53,798 nt of DNA from Myxococcales bacterium. GTDB lineage: Bacteria; Myxococcota_A; Polyangia; Palsa-1104; JAEUJZ01. Below are positions 1 through 8,608 of this stretch, in pieces. The notes beneath the pieces were generated by a model. That model worked only from the letters and a program-made list of their open reading frames with translations, was not told the DNA's origin and searched no databases. The translations under genes were made by a program, and so were the position numbers. Position 1 is the stretch's first letter, and the number at the start of each line of letters is the position of its first letter. The stretch lies in the NCBI GenBank assembly GCA_016794465.1, contig JAEUKA010000063.1, positions 1 through 53,798 of the forward strand, in the 5' to 3' direction.

Positions 1-331
1 CCGCTTTCTATATCAACATAATCAAAGCTCACTCCATCCAAACAACGCACCGCCCCAGTGACCACCGGGTCCGGCCAGAGTAAGCAATTGCCACCAAGGT
101 AGTCCGCGCCCGTCGAGCCAGCGACACAACTTGGTCGGGCCGTGATCCACAGGCGACCGCACCACGCTTTTGCGCTGGTTCCAGTGGGCCAGCTGACCCC
201 AAAACTCGCAATTCTTAGACCCACCGGATTACAAGTTCTCGACGGTGAAAAAAAATAGGTTGAAATGATGGTGTCAAGGAATTCGTGATGCTCGACTGCA
301 CATTGCTTAATTCACCGACAGTCTGTTGACC
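1..331 (-). other. Open minus-strand frame reaching the left edge, gene doubtful
   Basis: No gene is firmly supported in the first 497 bases. One minus-strand frame stays open from a TAG at 332-334 to the left edge. Its last third (ending ...FDYVDIES) has a protein-like composition with several G, W and C residues. No convincing start codon with a ribosome binding site is visible, and no family is recognised. It could be the start of a gene lying to the left or chance. Bases 332-497 show nothing further. Confidence 0.2.
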
Positions 332-497
332 CTATCTGGCTCTGCGGTTTGTGAATTGGCCTACGTTTTGTGGGGGGCGGTGGGATGCGGTGTCATTCTT
401 CGACGGGAATCGTGAAATGTGCGACGAAAGACAAATCGTCCGCATCGGGACTGCGGACGGATTGGGCCAGAGGGGGTTCCTGCTGCTCAACGCTCGG

Positions 498-1190
498 TCA
501 GATTCCGCTGGGGAGAAAGGAGAGCGCGGACAGGGGCAGGAAAGACTCCTTCCTTTCCGTCATCTTCCCCGGTTCCCATTCCTGTTTGAGCAGCGCATTC
601 ATCAGCGCGCTGGTTCGGGTATCCCGAAAGAACTGCTCCAGTTCACGACGAGCCTCTCTGTTGAAGCCGCTCGTCGACTTCGGGGGCGGCGGCTCCTCAC
701 TACCGAGCCGGATCGCACTCCGTCGCTTCATCAGATACTCAAAATGTGCTCTCTGTTCACCGGAACGGAATGCGGTTCGGACTCTCTGCTTGGCGAAGTC
801 ACTCAGGGAGGGAATGCGCCTTGGCTGCTGGCATTCACCCTCGGGATACTCTGTTCCAGCCGCAATGGAATCGCATGAGGAGGACTCTGCTTCGGTTCGC
901 AGCGACGACACGCTGCTTGTCAGGAAGAAGTGCAGACCGGGAATCGCGCCAGCTGTCTTCGGAGAAATGATCTCGCCAGACGCTCCAGTCCACACCACGC
1001 GGTAGGTCTGTCCGTCCATCAAGCGGATGTCATAGGGAACCTGAAACGGACAGAGGGAATAGTGGCCCTGATATCCAGTCGCGTCGAGCGGCGGAGACAG
1101 ACGCGGCATGTCATCCGGCGTGCGTGTCGGCATCAGCAGCCGATAGCCCAGTGCTCCTTCTGGGGCCAGACCCGTGAGCTGCTCAGCCAT
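498..1190 (-). CDS. Hypothetical protein following a zinc-ribbon ORF
   Basis: A 230-residue protein of unknown function. The N-terminal half reads like a folded domain (stretches such as ALGYRLLMPTRTPDD, VPYDIRLMDGQTYRVVW and AGAIPGLHFF). The C-terminal half is charged and helical, ending after a K/E-rich segment. There is no signal peptide or membrane segment. Its ATG lies inside the last codons of the upstream zinc-ribbon ORF (bases g-ATG-gc-TGA), so the two are either translationally coupled or the halves of one gene split by a frameshift. I know of no named family with certainty. The opposite strand also carries overlapping open frames, but their composition is poorer. Confidence 0.5.
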   Translation of the reverse strand: MAEQLTGLAPEGALGYRLLMPTRTPDDMPRLSPPLDATGYQGHYSLCPFQVPYDIRLMDGQTYRVVWTGASGEIISPKTAGAIPGLHFFLTSSVSSLRTEAESSSCDSIAAGTEYPEGECQQPRRIPSLSDFAKQRVRTAFRSGEQRAHFEYLMKRRSAIRLGSEEPPPPKSTSGFNREARRELEQFFRDTRTSALMNALLKQEWEPGKMTERKESFLPLSALSFLPSGI

Positions 1191-1338
1191 CGGAATGCGC
1201 GGAGCGGAGTGTGCGCTTGGCTTTGGGGTTCAACGTGGTCTGTTTTCGCCAGTGGTGCGCACGGTGCGAATCGTCGCAGAGCATCTTCCGGGAACTACTC
1301 CCTGGAGGTAGCTCTCTCTTGCAGTGTTCACACTTCAT
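1183..1338 (-). CDS. Small zinc-ribbon protein or N-terminal part of the next ORF
   Basis: A 51-residue frame starting MKCEHCKRELPPG and continuing to MLCDDSHRAHHWRK. It resembles the common bacterial C-x2-C ... C-x3-[CH]-R zinc-ribbon found at the start of small DNA-associated proteins (usually a CxxC, then CSDxCRxxxxR). Here the fourth ligand position reads H rather than C. No clear Shine-Dalgarno precedes the ATG and the frame remains open upstream to about 1450, so the true start is uncertain. It overlaps the following ORF by 8 bases. A single frameshifted gene 498-1338 is an equally good reading. Confidence 0.4.
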   Translation of the reverse strand: MKCEHCKRELPPGSSSRKMLCDDSHRAHHWRKQTTLNPKAKRTLRSAHSDG

Positions 1339-1604
1339 CGGGCACACCGTAACGCGAACGGAATCGCTTGCACAAGCTTCCAGAACGAACGCAAGGGAGT
1401 CGCAGCCGTGGTTCCGTTCTCGTTCACAGACCGGAGCGTTCGGAACTCCCTACCGCCGCAAGAACGCTCATCCGATCGTCCGCGCATTTTCCAACAGCTA
1501 ACGTACTCAACCTCACCGCCGGTTCCCAGGCGGCCTTGGTTCCTGCGCTTCGTTCCCAAACACCACTCTCGACGCGGGAACTGCTCTGGCCTTTCGCTTG
1601 GCGC

Positions 1605-1955
1605 TTACCGCACCTTCTGTTTCTGGTGCTGCCAAAGGTGTGGTCCGCAAAAGCGTTCCCCCTGCTGGGGGCGATTCCGACACGGCTAGCCGGACGATGT
1701 CGTTCCTTCGCACAGACTTCCATCATCGCCTGGTTGCTCTTGCTCTGGCTTCGGCTGGTGCGCCATGTGCGGTCCACAAAAGTGCTCGCCGTGCTGGGGG
1801 GCGTTTTGGCAGGGCTGTCCGTCTTTTTTGGTCGCCTGACAGCGCGTGGGCAGCGCAGTCCGCTTTTCCGTGACATCCATGAACTTCTTCCAGGCTCGGT
1901 CCTCAAGCTGGTCGCTGCCTTCTCCAAATCGTGGATGTGAGACACGGAACATCAT
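1605..1955 (-). pseudogene. Cys/His double-repeat protein interrupted by an in-frame TAG
   Basis: The minus frame starting MMFRVSHPRFGEG contains RCQATKKDGQPCQN followed by HGEHFCGPHMAHQ. This is the C-x8-C-x9-C-x2-H type motif seen in small zinc-binding DUF5763-like proteins. After a TAG at 1686-1688 the same frame continues PCRNRPQQGERFCGPHLWQ, a clear second copy of the motif, and ends at TAA 1605-1607. A stop in the middle of the second repeat shows a nonsense-interrupted gene, unless the TAG is read through. The sequence further down to 1340 is open only in fragments of different frames, in keeping with decay. Confidence 0.5.
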
Positions 1956-1970
1956 GTGTTTGCTTCAGGA

Positions 1971-2099
1971 ATGACCCGCGACAAGCGACGCTCGCTCCTG
2001 CTGGAGATGCACAAACCCGAAGTCGTCCTCGAAAAACTCCGCCGCTGCAAACCGAAACAGGTCGAAACAAACGAGTCTCTGCAGGAGTGGGAAGAATAG
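1971..2099 (+). CDS. Possible small charged protein, 42 aa
   Basis: ATG at 1971 opens a 42-codon frame (MTRDKRRSLLLEMHKPEV ... QEWEE) rich in K, R and E with an amphipathic pattern. An AGGA lies immediately before the ATG, too close for an ideal ribosome binding site. A GTG 15 bases upstream (1956) is an alternative. There are no homologues I recognise. It sits alone between the decayed Cys/His frame and the AgmX-type gene, so it may be a relic. Confidence 0.2.
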   Translation: MTRDKRRSLLLEMHKPEVVLEKLRRCKPKQVETNESLQEWEE

Positions 2100-2142
2100 C
2101 GGCTTCACAGCGCGGTCAGCGCGAGCAGTAGACGAAGAATTG

Positions 2143-3138
2143 TCACTCAGCCCGGAAGATAAATGGATAGGTGACGATCACGGGCACAGTTCCTTCCGGT
2201 TTGTCAAACTTCCAACGTCGCACCGCAGCGAGGATGCAGCTCTCCATCGCTTGGTCGCCAAGCGTCGATGATTGAGCCTGTGCATGGACGATATCTCCCA
2301 TCGGGTCGATGCGGAACAGAACGAGCACCCGTCCCTGGAGTTCGGGATTCCGTTTCAGTCCCGCTTGGTAGCAGGTCCGAACGTCGCCTGCGTGCGCACG
2401 GATCGTCGTACGAATGGACGCCTTCATCTGTGGACTCTGCGTACTGCCGGTTTTCGACACAGTTCCGCCGTACATCGTTCCTTCTGGCAGCGTACTGGTC
2501 AGACGCCCATCGGAAAAACCGGCTGCTGTGACCAGCTCGTCCGCTTCCCGAACTTTGGCGTACACCACTGAATCTTCAACCCGGAGGAGGAGGTGCGATT
2601 CCTTCGGATGCAAGCGCCGCAGCGCGGCAAGCTGCTCTGCAAGTGATTTTGTGTCTCTCACTTCAATTGGCGTTCCAGGTGATACGCCCAGCCTGAATCC
2701 CTGCTCTGCGACGATCAGTGTGATCTCAACATGTCCGTCATGGCTTGTGGGAACCTTCGATATGGGTTCACTCCTACCGACGAACTCGAGCGTTTGATAT
2801 CCAGCGATGATGCAGGTGTATAGGACTCTTCTGAAAATGAGAAACTCGACGGATGGAGCCACATCGAGAACACAGCGAAGCTCACCCGCGTGCGGTGATG
2901 GTCCTTCAGAGCGATGGCTTTTGCGGTCCATGAGCGCGTCAAACAGGGGCTCAATCTTCCAGTCCATCCGCTGCTCGGTTAGCGAGGGCCGGGCCATGAG
3001 AGGCACTCCGTAGAGGGAAACCAGCTCACGCGTAACCGTGATTTTGGCCGTATCTCCGATCGGTGCAGCCGACACCGGGAAACCGGCGGCGAGGATGGCT
3101 ACAAAAAGGAATCTTGCCCAGATGTGCATGCACAGCAT
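2143..3138 (-). CDS. Exported protein with AgmX/PglI C-terminal domain
   Basis: About 331 residues. Starting at MLCMHIWARFLFVA gives a normal signal peptide cut near PVSA/AP; an in-frame ATG 30 bases further up (3168) is possible. The last ~90 residues match the myxobacterial AgmX/PglI C-terminal domain, a TonB-box-like fold: R..I..H..DVRTCYQAGLK, then LQGRVLVLFRI, a single C in MESCILAAV, and RRWKFDKP...VTYPF. The same domain ends the protein at 24781-26511. Proteins of this class sit in the periplasm and are linked to envelope or motility machinery. The middle ~200 residues are unrecognised. The upstream side of the gene is occupied by a broken IS21-type element, so its native promoter may have been replaced. 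Confidence 0.75.
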   Translation of the reverse strand: MLCMHIWARFLFVAILAAGFPVSAAPIGDTAKITVTRELVSLYGVPLMARPSLTEQRMDWKIEPLFDALMDRKSHRSEGPSPHAGELRCVLDVAPSVEFLIFRRVLYTCIIAGYQTLEFVGRSEPISKVPTSHDGHVEITLIVAEQGFRLGVSPGTPIEVRDTKSLAEQLAALRRLHPKESHLLLRVEDSVVYAKVREADELVTAAGFSDGRLTSTLPEGTMYGGTVSKTGSTQSPQMKASIRTTIRAHAGDVRTCYQAGLKRNPELQGRVLVLFRIDPMGDIVHAQAQSSTLGDQAMESCILAAVRRWKFDKPEGTVPVIVTYPFIFRAE

Positions 3139-3311
3139 TCTGACCAAATGGTAGGACCGGTGCTGCATCGCTGTCCACTAAGAGACTGCCGACGCCTCGT
3201 TCGGAAGGTTCGTCATGGGCATCTGTCGGGCCGGGCAACCCGGTGCTCCAGTGTCGATGGGTCGCAGCTTGCACAACCGTATCGCACAGGAATGGCGCAT
3301 TCCGGTCCAAA

Positions 3312-3350
3312 GTGACCGTGGATTCCGGTCCAAATGGACCAGGCTCATCC
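3312..3350 (+). repeat. Left terminal inverted repeat of the IS21-type element
   Basis: 39 bases that are the reverse complement of 5134-5172 at 37 of 39 positions by eye. It contains the internal dyad GGTCCAAATGGACC. IS21-family ends carry several transposase-binding repeats, which fits the second ATTCCGGTCCAAA copy just outside. Confidence 0.85.
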
Positions 3351-3412
3351 GTAGTCTTGTGGCGCGTGCGGGGCTGGCTCCCTGTAGCCTCCGGCTCCTT
3401 TAGGAGTCGGCG

Positions 3413-4517
3413 GTGCGTGAGCGAATCAGGATGCGCAAGTCTCGTGAAATTCTTCGTCATATCCTCGACATGAAGCTGCCCTATCTCGTCGCGGAGCAGT
3501 CCGTGGGCGCCAGTCATGGCCTGGTCTGTCGAACGCTCGCCAAGGTGCGAGAGCGCGGCATGACCTGGCCCGACATTGCTCCTCTGTCCGAGGAGGAGCT
3601 GGAGCGGCTTTTGTATGGGCCTCCCAAAGTGTCCGCTTCGTCGCTGCCGCTGCCCGATTGGGCCCTGGTGGATGCCGAGCTGAGGAGGCCCGGAGTGACC
3701 CTCCTTTTGCTCCATGAGGAGTACAAACAGAGTCATCCTAACGGACTGAGCTATTCCCAGTTCTGCGAGCAGTACCGTCGCTTCCGCTCGTCGCGTCCGC
3801 TGTTGCAGCGGCAGGAGTACGTCGCGGGTGACAAGATGCTGGTCGATTACTCGGGAAAGCGGCCTCACTACTTCGATCCAGCGACGGGACAGCGCATCGA
3901 CTGTGAGCTGTTTGTCGCGGTGCTCGGCGCGTCGAATCTGACGTTTGCGCACGCCAGCGCGACGCAGCGGCGCGAGGACTTTCTGCGCAGTCACATGCGC
4001 GCAGTCGAGTACTTCGGAGGCGTGACGCGGCTGTGGATTCCCGACAATCTCAAGAGTGCGGTGACGCGCGCGTGCCGGTACGAGCCGACGGTGCAGCGCG
4101 ACTATCAGGAGCTTGCAGAGCACTACGGAGCGGCGATTCTGCCGACGCGTCCGTACAAGCCCAGAGACAAAGCCAAGGTCGAGGTCGCGGTGCAGATCGC
4201 GCAGCGCTGGATTTTGGCGCGACTGCGCAATGTGTGTCGCGTCACAGCTGCGCTCTCGTCAGCGCGGGGGATATACCACGCTGCCCGAGCACAGTTACAA
4301 GCGCTGCTTGGGACTCTTGCGGCTCGCGAAACGCTACGATCAGGAGCGACTGGAGGCGGCCTGCGAGAGAGCGTTTGGCGCCGGTGCGCGCTCATATCAG
4401 AGCGTGAAGTCGATCCTCGAACAGGGGCAGGATCGACTTCCGATCGCGAGACAGCAGAGTCCGCAAAAGGAGTCCATCGAGCATGAGCACCTGCGCGGAC
4501 CCAAGTACTACAACTAG
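3413..4517 (+). pseudogene. istA: IS21-family transposase IstA, frameshifted and internally deleted
   Basis: The first ~280 codons encode a recognisable IstA: an N-terminal helix-turn-helix region (REILRHILDMK), then the DDE integrase core with DYSGKRPHYFDP, FVAVLGASNLTFAHA, LWIPDNLKSAV and the E-bearing KVEVAVQIAQRWILARLR. After about 4230 the frame breaks. The normal IstA C-terminus reappears in another frame (4267-4517, SYKRCLGLLRLAKRY ... SYQSVKSILEQG ... HLRGPKYYN). Roughly 100 codons usually found between these two parts are missing. The product would be non-functional. Confidence 0.85.
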
Positions 4518-4560
4518 TCACTTTCTCGACGAGAAAAATCACATCCAAGAAGGAGGAAGC

Positions 4561-5096
4561 ATGCTGATCGAAGCGACCAAGAACAAGCTCAAGGAACTCC
4601 AACTCGAGGCGATGACAAACGGATTCACAGAGCGCGAAAGGAGGCCAAGCTCAGACTGCACACAGCGACGATGGAAGCGATTGAGATCTCGGAGAGTAGG
4701 AATCTGTCGCGGGCGCAGCTTGCGCAGCTCGGGTCGTGTCAGTACATCGAACAGAATCTGGCCGTGCTGATCACCGGAGCGACGGGAACCGGCAAGACAT
4801 TCCTGTCGTGCGCGCTGGGAGAACAGGCGTGTCGGAAGGGATTCCGTGTGCAGTATGTGAGGCTCCCTCGGCTGCTGGAGGAGCTGCAGCTGGCGCACGC
4901 TGATGGCACTTACGCTCGTCTGCTGGGACGGCTGCTGCGAAACAATTTGCCGATTCTGGAGCACTGGCACAAGTGGCTCTGTGAACCGACGGTGGCGGAC
5001 GCCATCCTCGATCGGCTCGTGCATCGCAGCTACCGCCTTGTGCTAAAAGGTCCTTCCCGAAGAAAAGGAAACGAACCCAAAAATCAGAGTCCGTAA
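4561..5096 (+). pseudogene. istB: IS21-family helper ATPase IstB, frameshifted and internally deleted
   Basis: The ATG at 4561 follows an AGGAGG site and starts a typical IstB N-terminus (MLIEATKNKLKELQLEAM). The frame is lost near 4630 and picked up again around 4671-5096. This part has a Walker A motif (GATGTGKT), a VRLPRLLEEL helix and the IstB end ADAILDRLVH....LKG.S.RK. The Walker B/LILDD region is missing: NNLPILEHWHKW jumps straight to the C-terminal part. Like istA, it has lost an internal block as well as the frame. Confidence 0.85.
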
Positions 5097-5133
5097 CCAA
5101 AACCGAGCCCGCTTCGTCGCTTCGCTCCGATAA

Positions 5134-5172
5134 GGATGAGCCTGGTCCATTTGGACCGGAATCGGCGGTCAC
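5134..5172 (-). repeat. Right terminal inverted repeat of the IS21-type element
   Basis: Partner of 3312-3350 in reverse complement, with two mismatches, both inside the GTGACCGNN segment. It marks the right end of the element between istB and the MscS-type gene. Confidence 0.85.
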
Positions 5173-5335
5173 GGATTGAGATTGAATCGCTCTCCATGAT
5201 GATGAGGGAAGCAACGGACTGATGAGGACTGCCAGCGTCATGACTCCGCAAGCTGGCAAAGATAAAGACCTGCGCGCCCGCTGAGCTGCACCGTCAGCTC
5301 GTTGTGCAGCTTCAGGGAGTCGGACTCGGGGGTCG

Positions 5336-7564
5336 TCAAGGGGAGTCGGACTTTGTGTGCTCGCGGCAGCCCGGACCGAACACCACGGCGGCGGCGTCAT
5401 GGAGCTTCTGGCTCACGAACACATCATGCAGAAAGCGCAGCCACTCCTCTTTGGTGATCGAGCCATTGCGATCGCGATCGATGAGCCGGAAGCCCGCATC
5501 GGCCACAGCATCGGACAGTCCGTAGGCGCGAGCGAACTGTAGGAACTCGGCTTCGGACAGAGTGCCGGTTTGATTGCGATCACAGACGGTAAACAGCACA
5601 TTTGACAGAGCACGCACGCTGTCTCCCGCCGGGCTGCTGAGATCACGCGACACGCTCTGGCAGAACTGCAAAAACTCCTCACGCGAAATCCGACCGTCTT
5701 CGTTGCGATCCACAGAGCGAACCAAGTCCTTCCAGAATCCCTTGAGCGTAGTCAGGAGCTCGGTATGAATCGCGGAGTCTCGTTCGCGGCGCTGACCCTC
5801 GATCAGACGCAGTGCCAGTGCATCCAGATCCGCTTGCTCCACATGGCCGTTGTCATCGACATCGAGCGCCAGATACAGGTTGTGCGCCTTGATCTTCTGG
5901 ATGTCGCTGCGATGCTGCTGTTCTGTCACGGCGGGTGAAGACCTGCCTGGCAGCTCGGACTTGACCTGCGCGGGCGACAGGATGAGGTGCCGTGAGTGCG
6001 GCGCTGAGACACCAGCGGTCACGAGCTCATCCCAGAGCGCCAGGCGAATGACATCCGACATCTGTTTGGACATTCCGGGCTTTACCATCGTCACCGTACG
6101 AAGCAGTGTGGAGTGTTCCCGCAGATCCTCCAGTGCGACCTCTGTCTCTCCCAGGATCTCGGTGTGCGTGGCACGAACTTCGGCGGTCTTGCGGGTCAGC
6201 ACTTCGATCACCCGATGCAGATCTTCACCATGCGGAATCGGCAGATCGATCACGACGTTTACATAGCCCTTGGAGTGACTTGCGACCTTGCGGATCTCAC
6301 CATTGGGAATCGCGTGTAGGACTCCGGACTCATCGCGGACCTTGGTGACGCGGACGCCGATTTCTTCAACGTTTCCTTTGACCTCACCGACCTCGATGAA
6401 GTCGCCAATGAGGAATAGGTTTTCAAACAGAATGAAGAACCCCGCAACCAAGTCACCGACGAGCGACTGCCCACCGAGTCCGACCGCGACACCGACGGCT
6501 CCGGCCCCGGCCCACAGCGGAGTGGTATCAAAGCCGGCCTCACGTAGCATCATCAGTACAGCAGCAAAGTAGACTGCGTAGCGCAAGATTCCGGCAGCGA
6601 CTGGCACCAAGGTCTGCCGTTGCTGATACTCCGCTTTGCTCAGCTCGCTGCGGTGAAGGAAAAACTCGCTGATCAGCAGCAAGCACACCTCGACCAGCAC
6701 GCGGCTCAGGTAAAAGATCCCGATGAGGCGCAGCGCCAGTCGCCCGGTCTGTCCAGCCCACGATCCCGGCGTAATCTGTTCGATCGTCCAGGTGGCAATG
6801 GCGACGTAGATAAAGTAGTCGGCGGCGCGCTTGGTCAGCGGGCCCAGGTGCTTCACCTGACCGAGATAGCGCAGCGGATTCTCTAGCCTGCTCAGCAGCT
6901 CGGACAGTCCGAACAGGACATCGATCGCCAGGTGTGCAGCTCCGACCAGGAAGCGACCGAGGTAGATCGCCAGAACCACGTACGCGATCCAACCAAGCGC
7001 CCGCAGTCCACCCGCTGACATTCCCAACAGCTGCGCACACACGCCCAGCGCGACAAACAGCAGGGACGCGAGCAGCGCCAGCCGCAGGTGCTCCAGCAGC
7101 GCACCGAGTCGCTCGCGATGACCGGTCAGGACTTCGGTACGCTCCAGTCGAGCCCGCAGCGCCGCCATGATCGTGACCACGACCCGTGCCACCAAGAAGG
7201 CCAGGACAATGATTCCCAGGGACTTTGCGGCGGCCAGCACGATGCCCAGCCAGTCCTTCGCTTGCAGCTGTGTCAGACGGCTCTGCACGAGCTCTCCAAA
7301 GCGAAGCTGGCGCAGCGAGGCCCAGACCACCCCGCCGCCGAGCAGCAGGGCGAACAGAGTCACGAGCCCAAGAGAAAAGCGCCAGGTCTTGCGCCGAAAG
7401 GCAGTCACCAGCTCTGGCGAAGTATCCAGCACCTTGGAGCGAAGCAGCCAGCTCGCCCCGCGCACAAACAGCCCGGTTCCGAGCAGTGTCAAGAGCAGAA
7501 CCAGACCGAGGATCACCCCGGCATACTTCCCGTTTTCTAGCAGCAGCTCGCTTGAGATGTTCAT
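5336..7564 (-). CDS. MscS-family mechanosensitive channel with four C-terminal EF-hands
   Basis: 742 residues. Six to eight hydrophobic segments fill the first ~350 residues. They are followed by the pore helix and beta domain of MscS (AVGVAVGLGGQSLVGDL, GFFILFENLFLIGDF, then VRVTKVRDESGVLHAIPNG). From residue ~568 there are four canonical calcium-binding EF-hand loops: DVDDNGHVEQAD (568), DRNEDGRISREE (619), DRNQTGTLSEAE (662) and DRDRNGSITKEE (696), arranged as two pairs like calmodulin. The predicted role is an inner-membrane channel gated by tension and tuned by cytoplasmic Ca2+. Its ATG overlaps the TGA of the prenyl synthase gene (ATGA), so it is the last, translationally coupled gene of the encapsulin/terpene operon. 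Plain MscS proteins lack the EF-hand tail. Confidence 0.9.
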   Translation of the reverse strand: MNISSELLLENGKYAGVILGLVLLLTLLGTGLFVRGASWLLRSKVLDTSPELVTAFRRKTWRFSLGLVTLFALLLGGGVVWASLRQLRFGELVQSRLTQLQAKDWLGIVLAAAKSLGIIVLAFLVARVVVTIMAALRARLERTEVLTGHRERLGALLEHLRLALLASLLFVALGVCAQLLGMSAGGLRALGWIAYVVLAIYLGRFLVGAAHLAIDVLFGLSELLSRLENPLRYLGQVKHLGPLTKRAADYFIYVAIATWTIEQITPGSWAGQTGRLALRLIGIFYLSRVLVEVCLLLISEFFLHRSELSKAEYQQRQTLVPVAAGILRYAVYFAAVLMMLREAGFDTTPLWAGAGAVGVAVGLGGQSLVGDLVAGFFILFENLFLIGDFIEVGEVKGNVEEIGVRVTKVRDESGVLHAIPNGEIRKVASHSKGYVNVVIDLPIPHGEDLHRVIEVLTRKTAEVRATHTEILGETEVALEDLREHSTLLRTVTMVKPGMSKQMSDVIRLALWDELVTAGVSAPHSRHLILSPAQVKSELPGRSSPAVTEQQHRSDIQKIKAHNLYLALDVDDNGHVEQADLDALALRLIEGQRRERDSAIHTELLTTLKGFWKDLVRSVDRNEDGRISREEFLQFCQSVSRDLSSPAGDSVRALSNVLFTVCDRNQTGTLSEAEFLQFARAYGLSDAVADAGFRLIDRDRNGSITKEEWLRFLHDVFVSQKLHDAAAVVFGPGCREHTKSDSP

Positions 7565-8529
7565 GGCTCTTTCCGCTCCTGCGTGTGCTCAAAACTACTG
7601 CGCCGCGCCGCGCCTTCCGGAACATAGGTCCGCGATCGGGGGCGCAGCAGCGGACTACACAGCTCGTCTAGGAATGCCAGCAGCGGCTCGGGCGTGTCCG
7701 CGAGCTCCCGAATCAGCGCGTGCAGCGTGTCCGACAAGTTGCTGAGCTGCGACTGAAGGACGATGTCCACTTGATCGCTATGCGGCATCGAGGTCAAGGC
7801 GTAGGCCATCTGATAGCCCTTGCCGACCAGGCGTCCCACTTCGGCCCAGGCTGCGGTCTTTTTCGATCCAGCGGCCACCGCTGCGGCCTCTGCGGCCACT
7901 CCGAACAGCGCGCCTGTCTTCATCTCATGATAGCTAGCGGCACTCTCGGGAACGCGCGGGCTCGGACCGAGCGCCGATTCCTGTTCATGCTCCAATTCCT
8001 GACCACCGACCAGACCTGACAGCGATCCGGTCGCACACGCCAGGAGCTGCACCACCCGCAGCGCCCGCGCCGCCTCCTTTCGGGGTCCAGTAGCGAGCAG
8101 CTCAAAGCTTCGCGCGAGCAGGGCATCTCCAACCAGCAGCGCCCGCGCTTCCCCAAACACCGCATGGACGGTCGGACGCCCTCTGCGCAGCGCCGCATCG
8201 TCGAAGCACGGCAGATCATCGTGAACCAGAGACGCCACATGGATCAGCTCGATCGCACAGGCCGCCCGCAGCGCCAGATCCAGATCATTTGCCGGCAGTC
8301 CCGCCGCTTGCGCGACCTTAAGCAGGAGCTGCGGACGCAGTCGCTTCCCACTGGAAAACACCGCGTAGCGCATCGCGCGATGGAGCGGCTCCGGCTGCCG
8401 TTTTTCAGCCGGCAGAAAGCGATCGAGCGCTTCGTCAATGAGTGGTTTCAGCTCCGATGGCCACGGCGTCACCGAGTCAGGCCGAGCGTTCTTCATGCGT
8501 GCAAGTTCCCCCAGAAGCCACAGCACCAC
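7561..8529 (-). CDS. Polyprenyl diphosphate synthase family protein, second Asp motif lost
   Basis: 322 residues of the trans-isoprenyl diphosphate synthase family, which normally condenses isopentenyl diphosphate with an allylic diphosphate to make GPP, FPP or GGPP. GKRLRPQL (61-68), the first Asp-rich motif HDDLPCFDD (103-111), RRGRPTVH and MKTGALF (203-209) are all present. Where active enzymes have Q..DD..D, this one reads YQMAYALTSM (239-248), so the second metal-binding aspartates are gone. The start is GTG GTG after a GTAGGAG site; the second GTG is equally good. The gene is fourth in the geosmin/encapsulin operon and overlaps the channel gene by 4 bp. It may feed FPP to the cyclase, or be a structural or regulatory relative. 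Homologues called polyprenyl transferase are known in family 2B encapsulin loci. Confidence 0.88.
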   Translation of the reverse strand: MVLWLLGELARMKNARPDSVTPWPSELKPLIDEALDRFLPAEKRQPEPLHRAMRYAVFSSGKRLRPQLLLKVAQAAGLPANDLDLALRAACAIELIHVASLVHDDLPCFDDAALRRGRPTVHAVFGEARALLVGDALLARSFELLATGPRKEAARALRVVQLLACATGSLSGLVGGQELEHEQESALGPSPRVPESAASYHEMKTGALFGVAAEAAAVAAGSKKTAAWAEVGRLVGKGYQMAYALTSMPHSDQVDIVLQSQLSNLSDTLHALIRELADTPEPLLAFLDELCSPLLRPRSRTYVPEGAARRSSFEHTQERKEP

Positions 8530-8608
8530 AGGCTCCTACCCAAAGCGCTTCGTCCGCACCGCAGGGTGTGGGGTAAGACGAAGCGAAGAGCGGAAAGGGA
8601 GTCGCGGG

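Larger units (their letters stand above)
3313..5171 (+). mobile_element. Decayed IS21-family insertion sequence
   Basis: An istA/istB gene pair lies between long inverted repeats. The outermost bases of the repeats are TGACCG...CGGTCA, giving the 5'-TG/CA-3' ends typical of IS21. Both genes have lost internal sections and the reading frame, so the element cannot move by itself. Bases 3298-3312 repeat the inner end sequence (ATTCCGGTCCAAA occurs at both ~3298 and ~3322), so the element may originally have begun a little further left. No target duplication is evident. Confidence 0.8.

Noticed and set aside
351..1005. Plus-strand ORFs in the first kilobase
   Set aside because: They lie antisense to the more protein-like minus frame at 498-1190 and have unnatural composition.
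6540..7625. Long alternative frame inside the channel and prenyl synthase region
   Set aside because: Arg/Ala/Gly-rich composition and antisense or out-of-frame overlap with well-supported genes; a GC-rich shadow.
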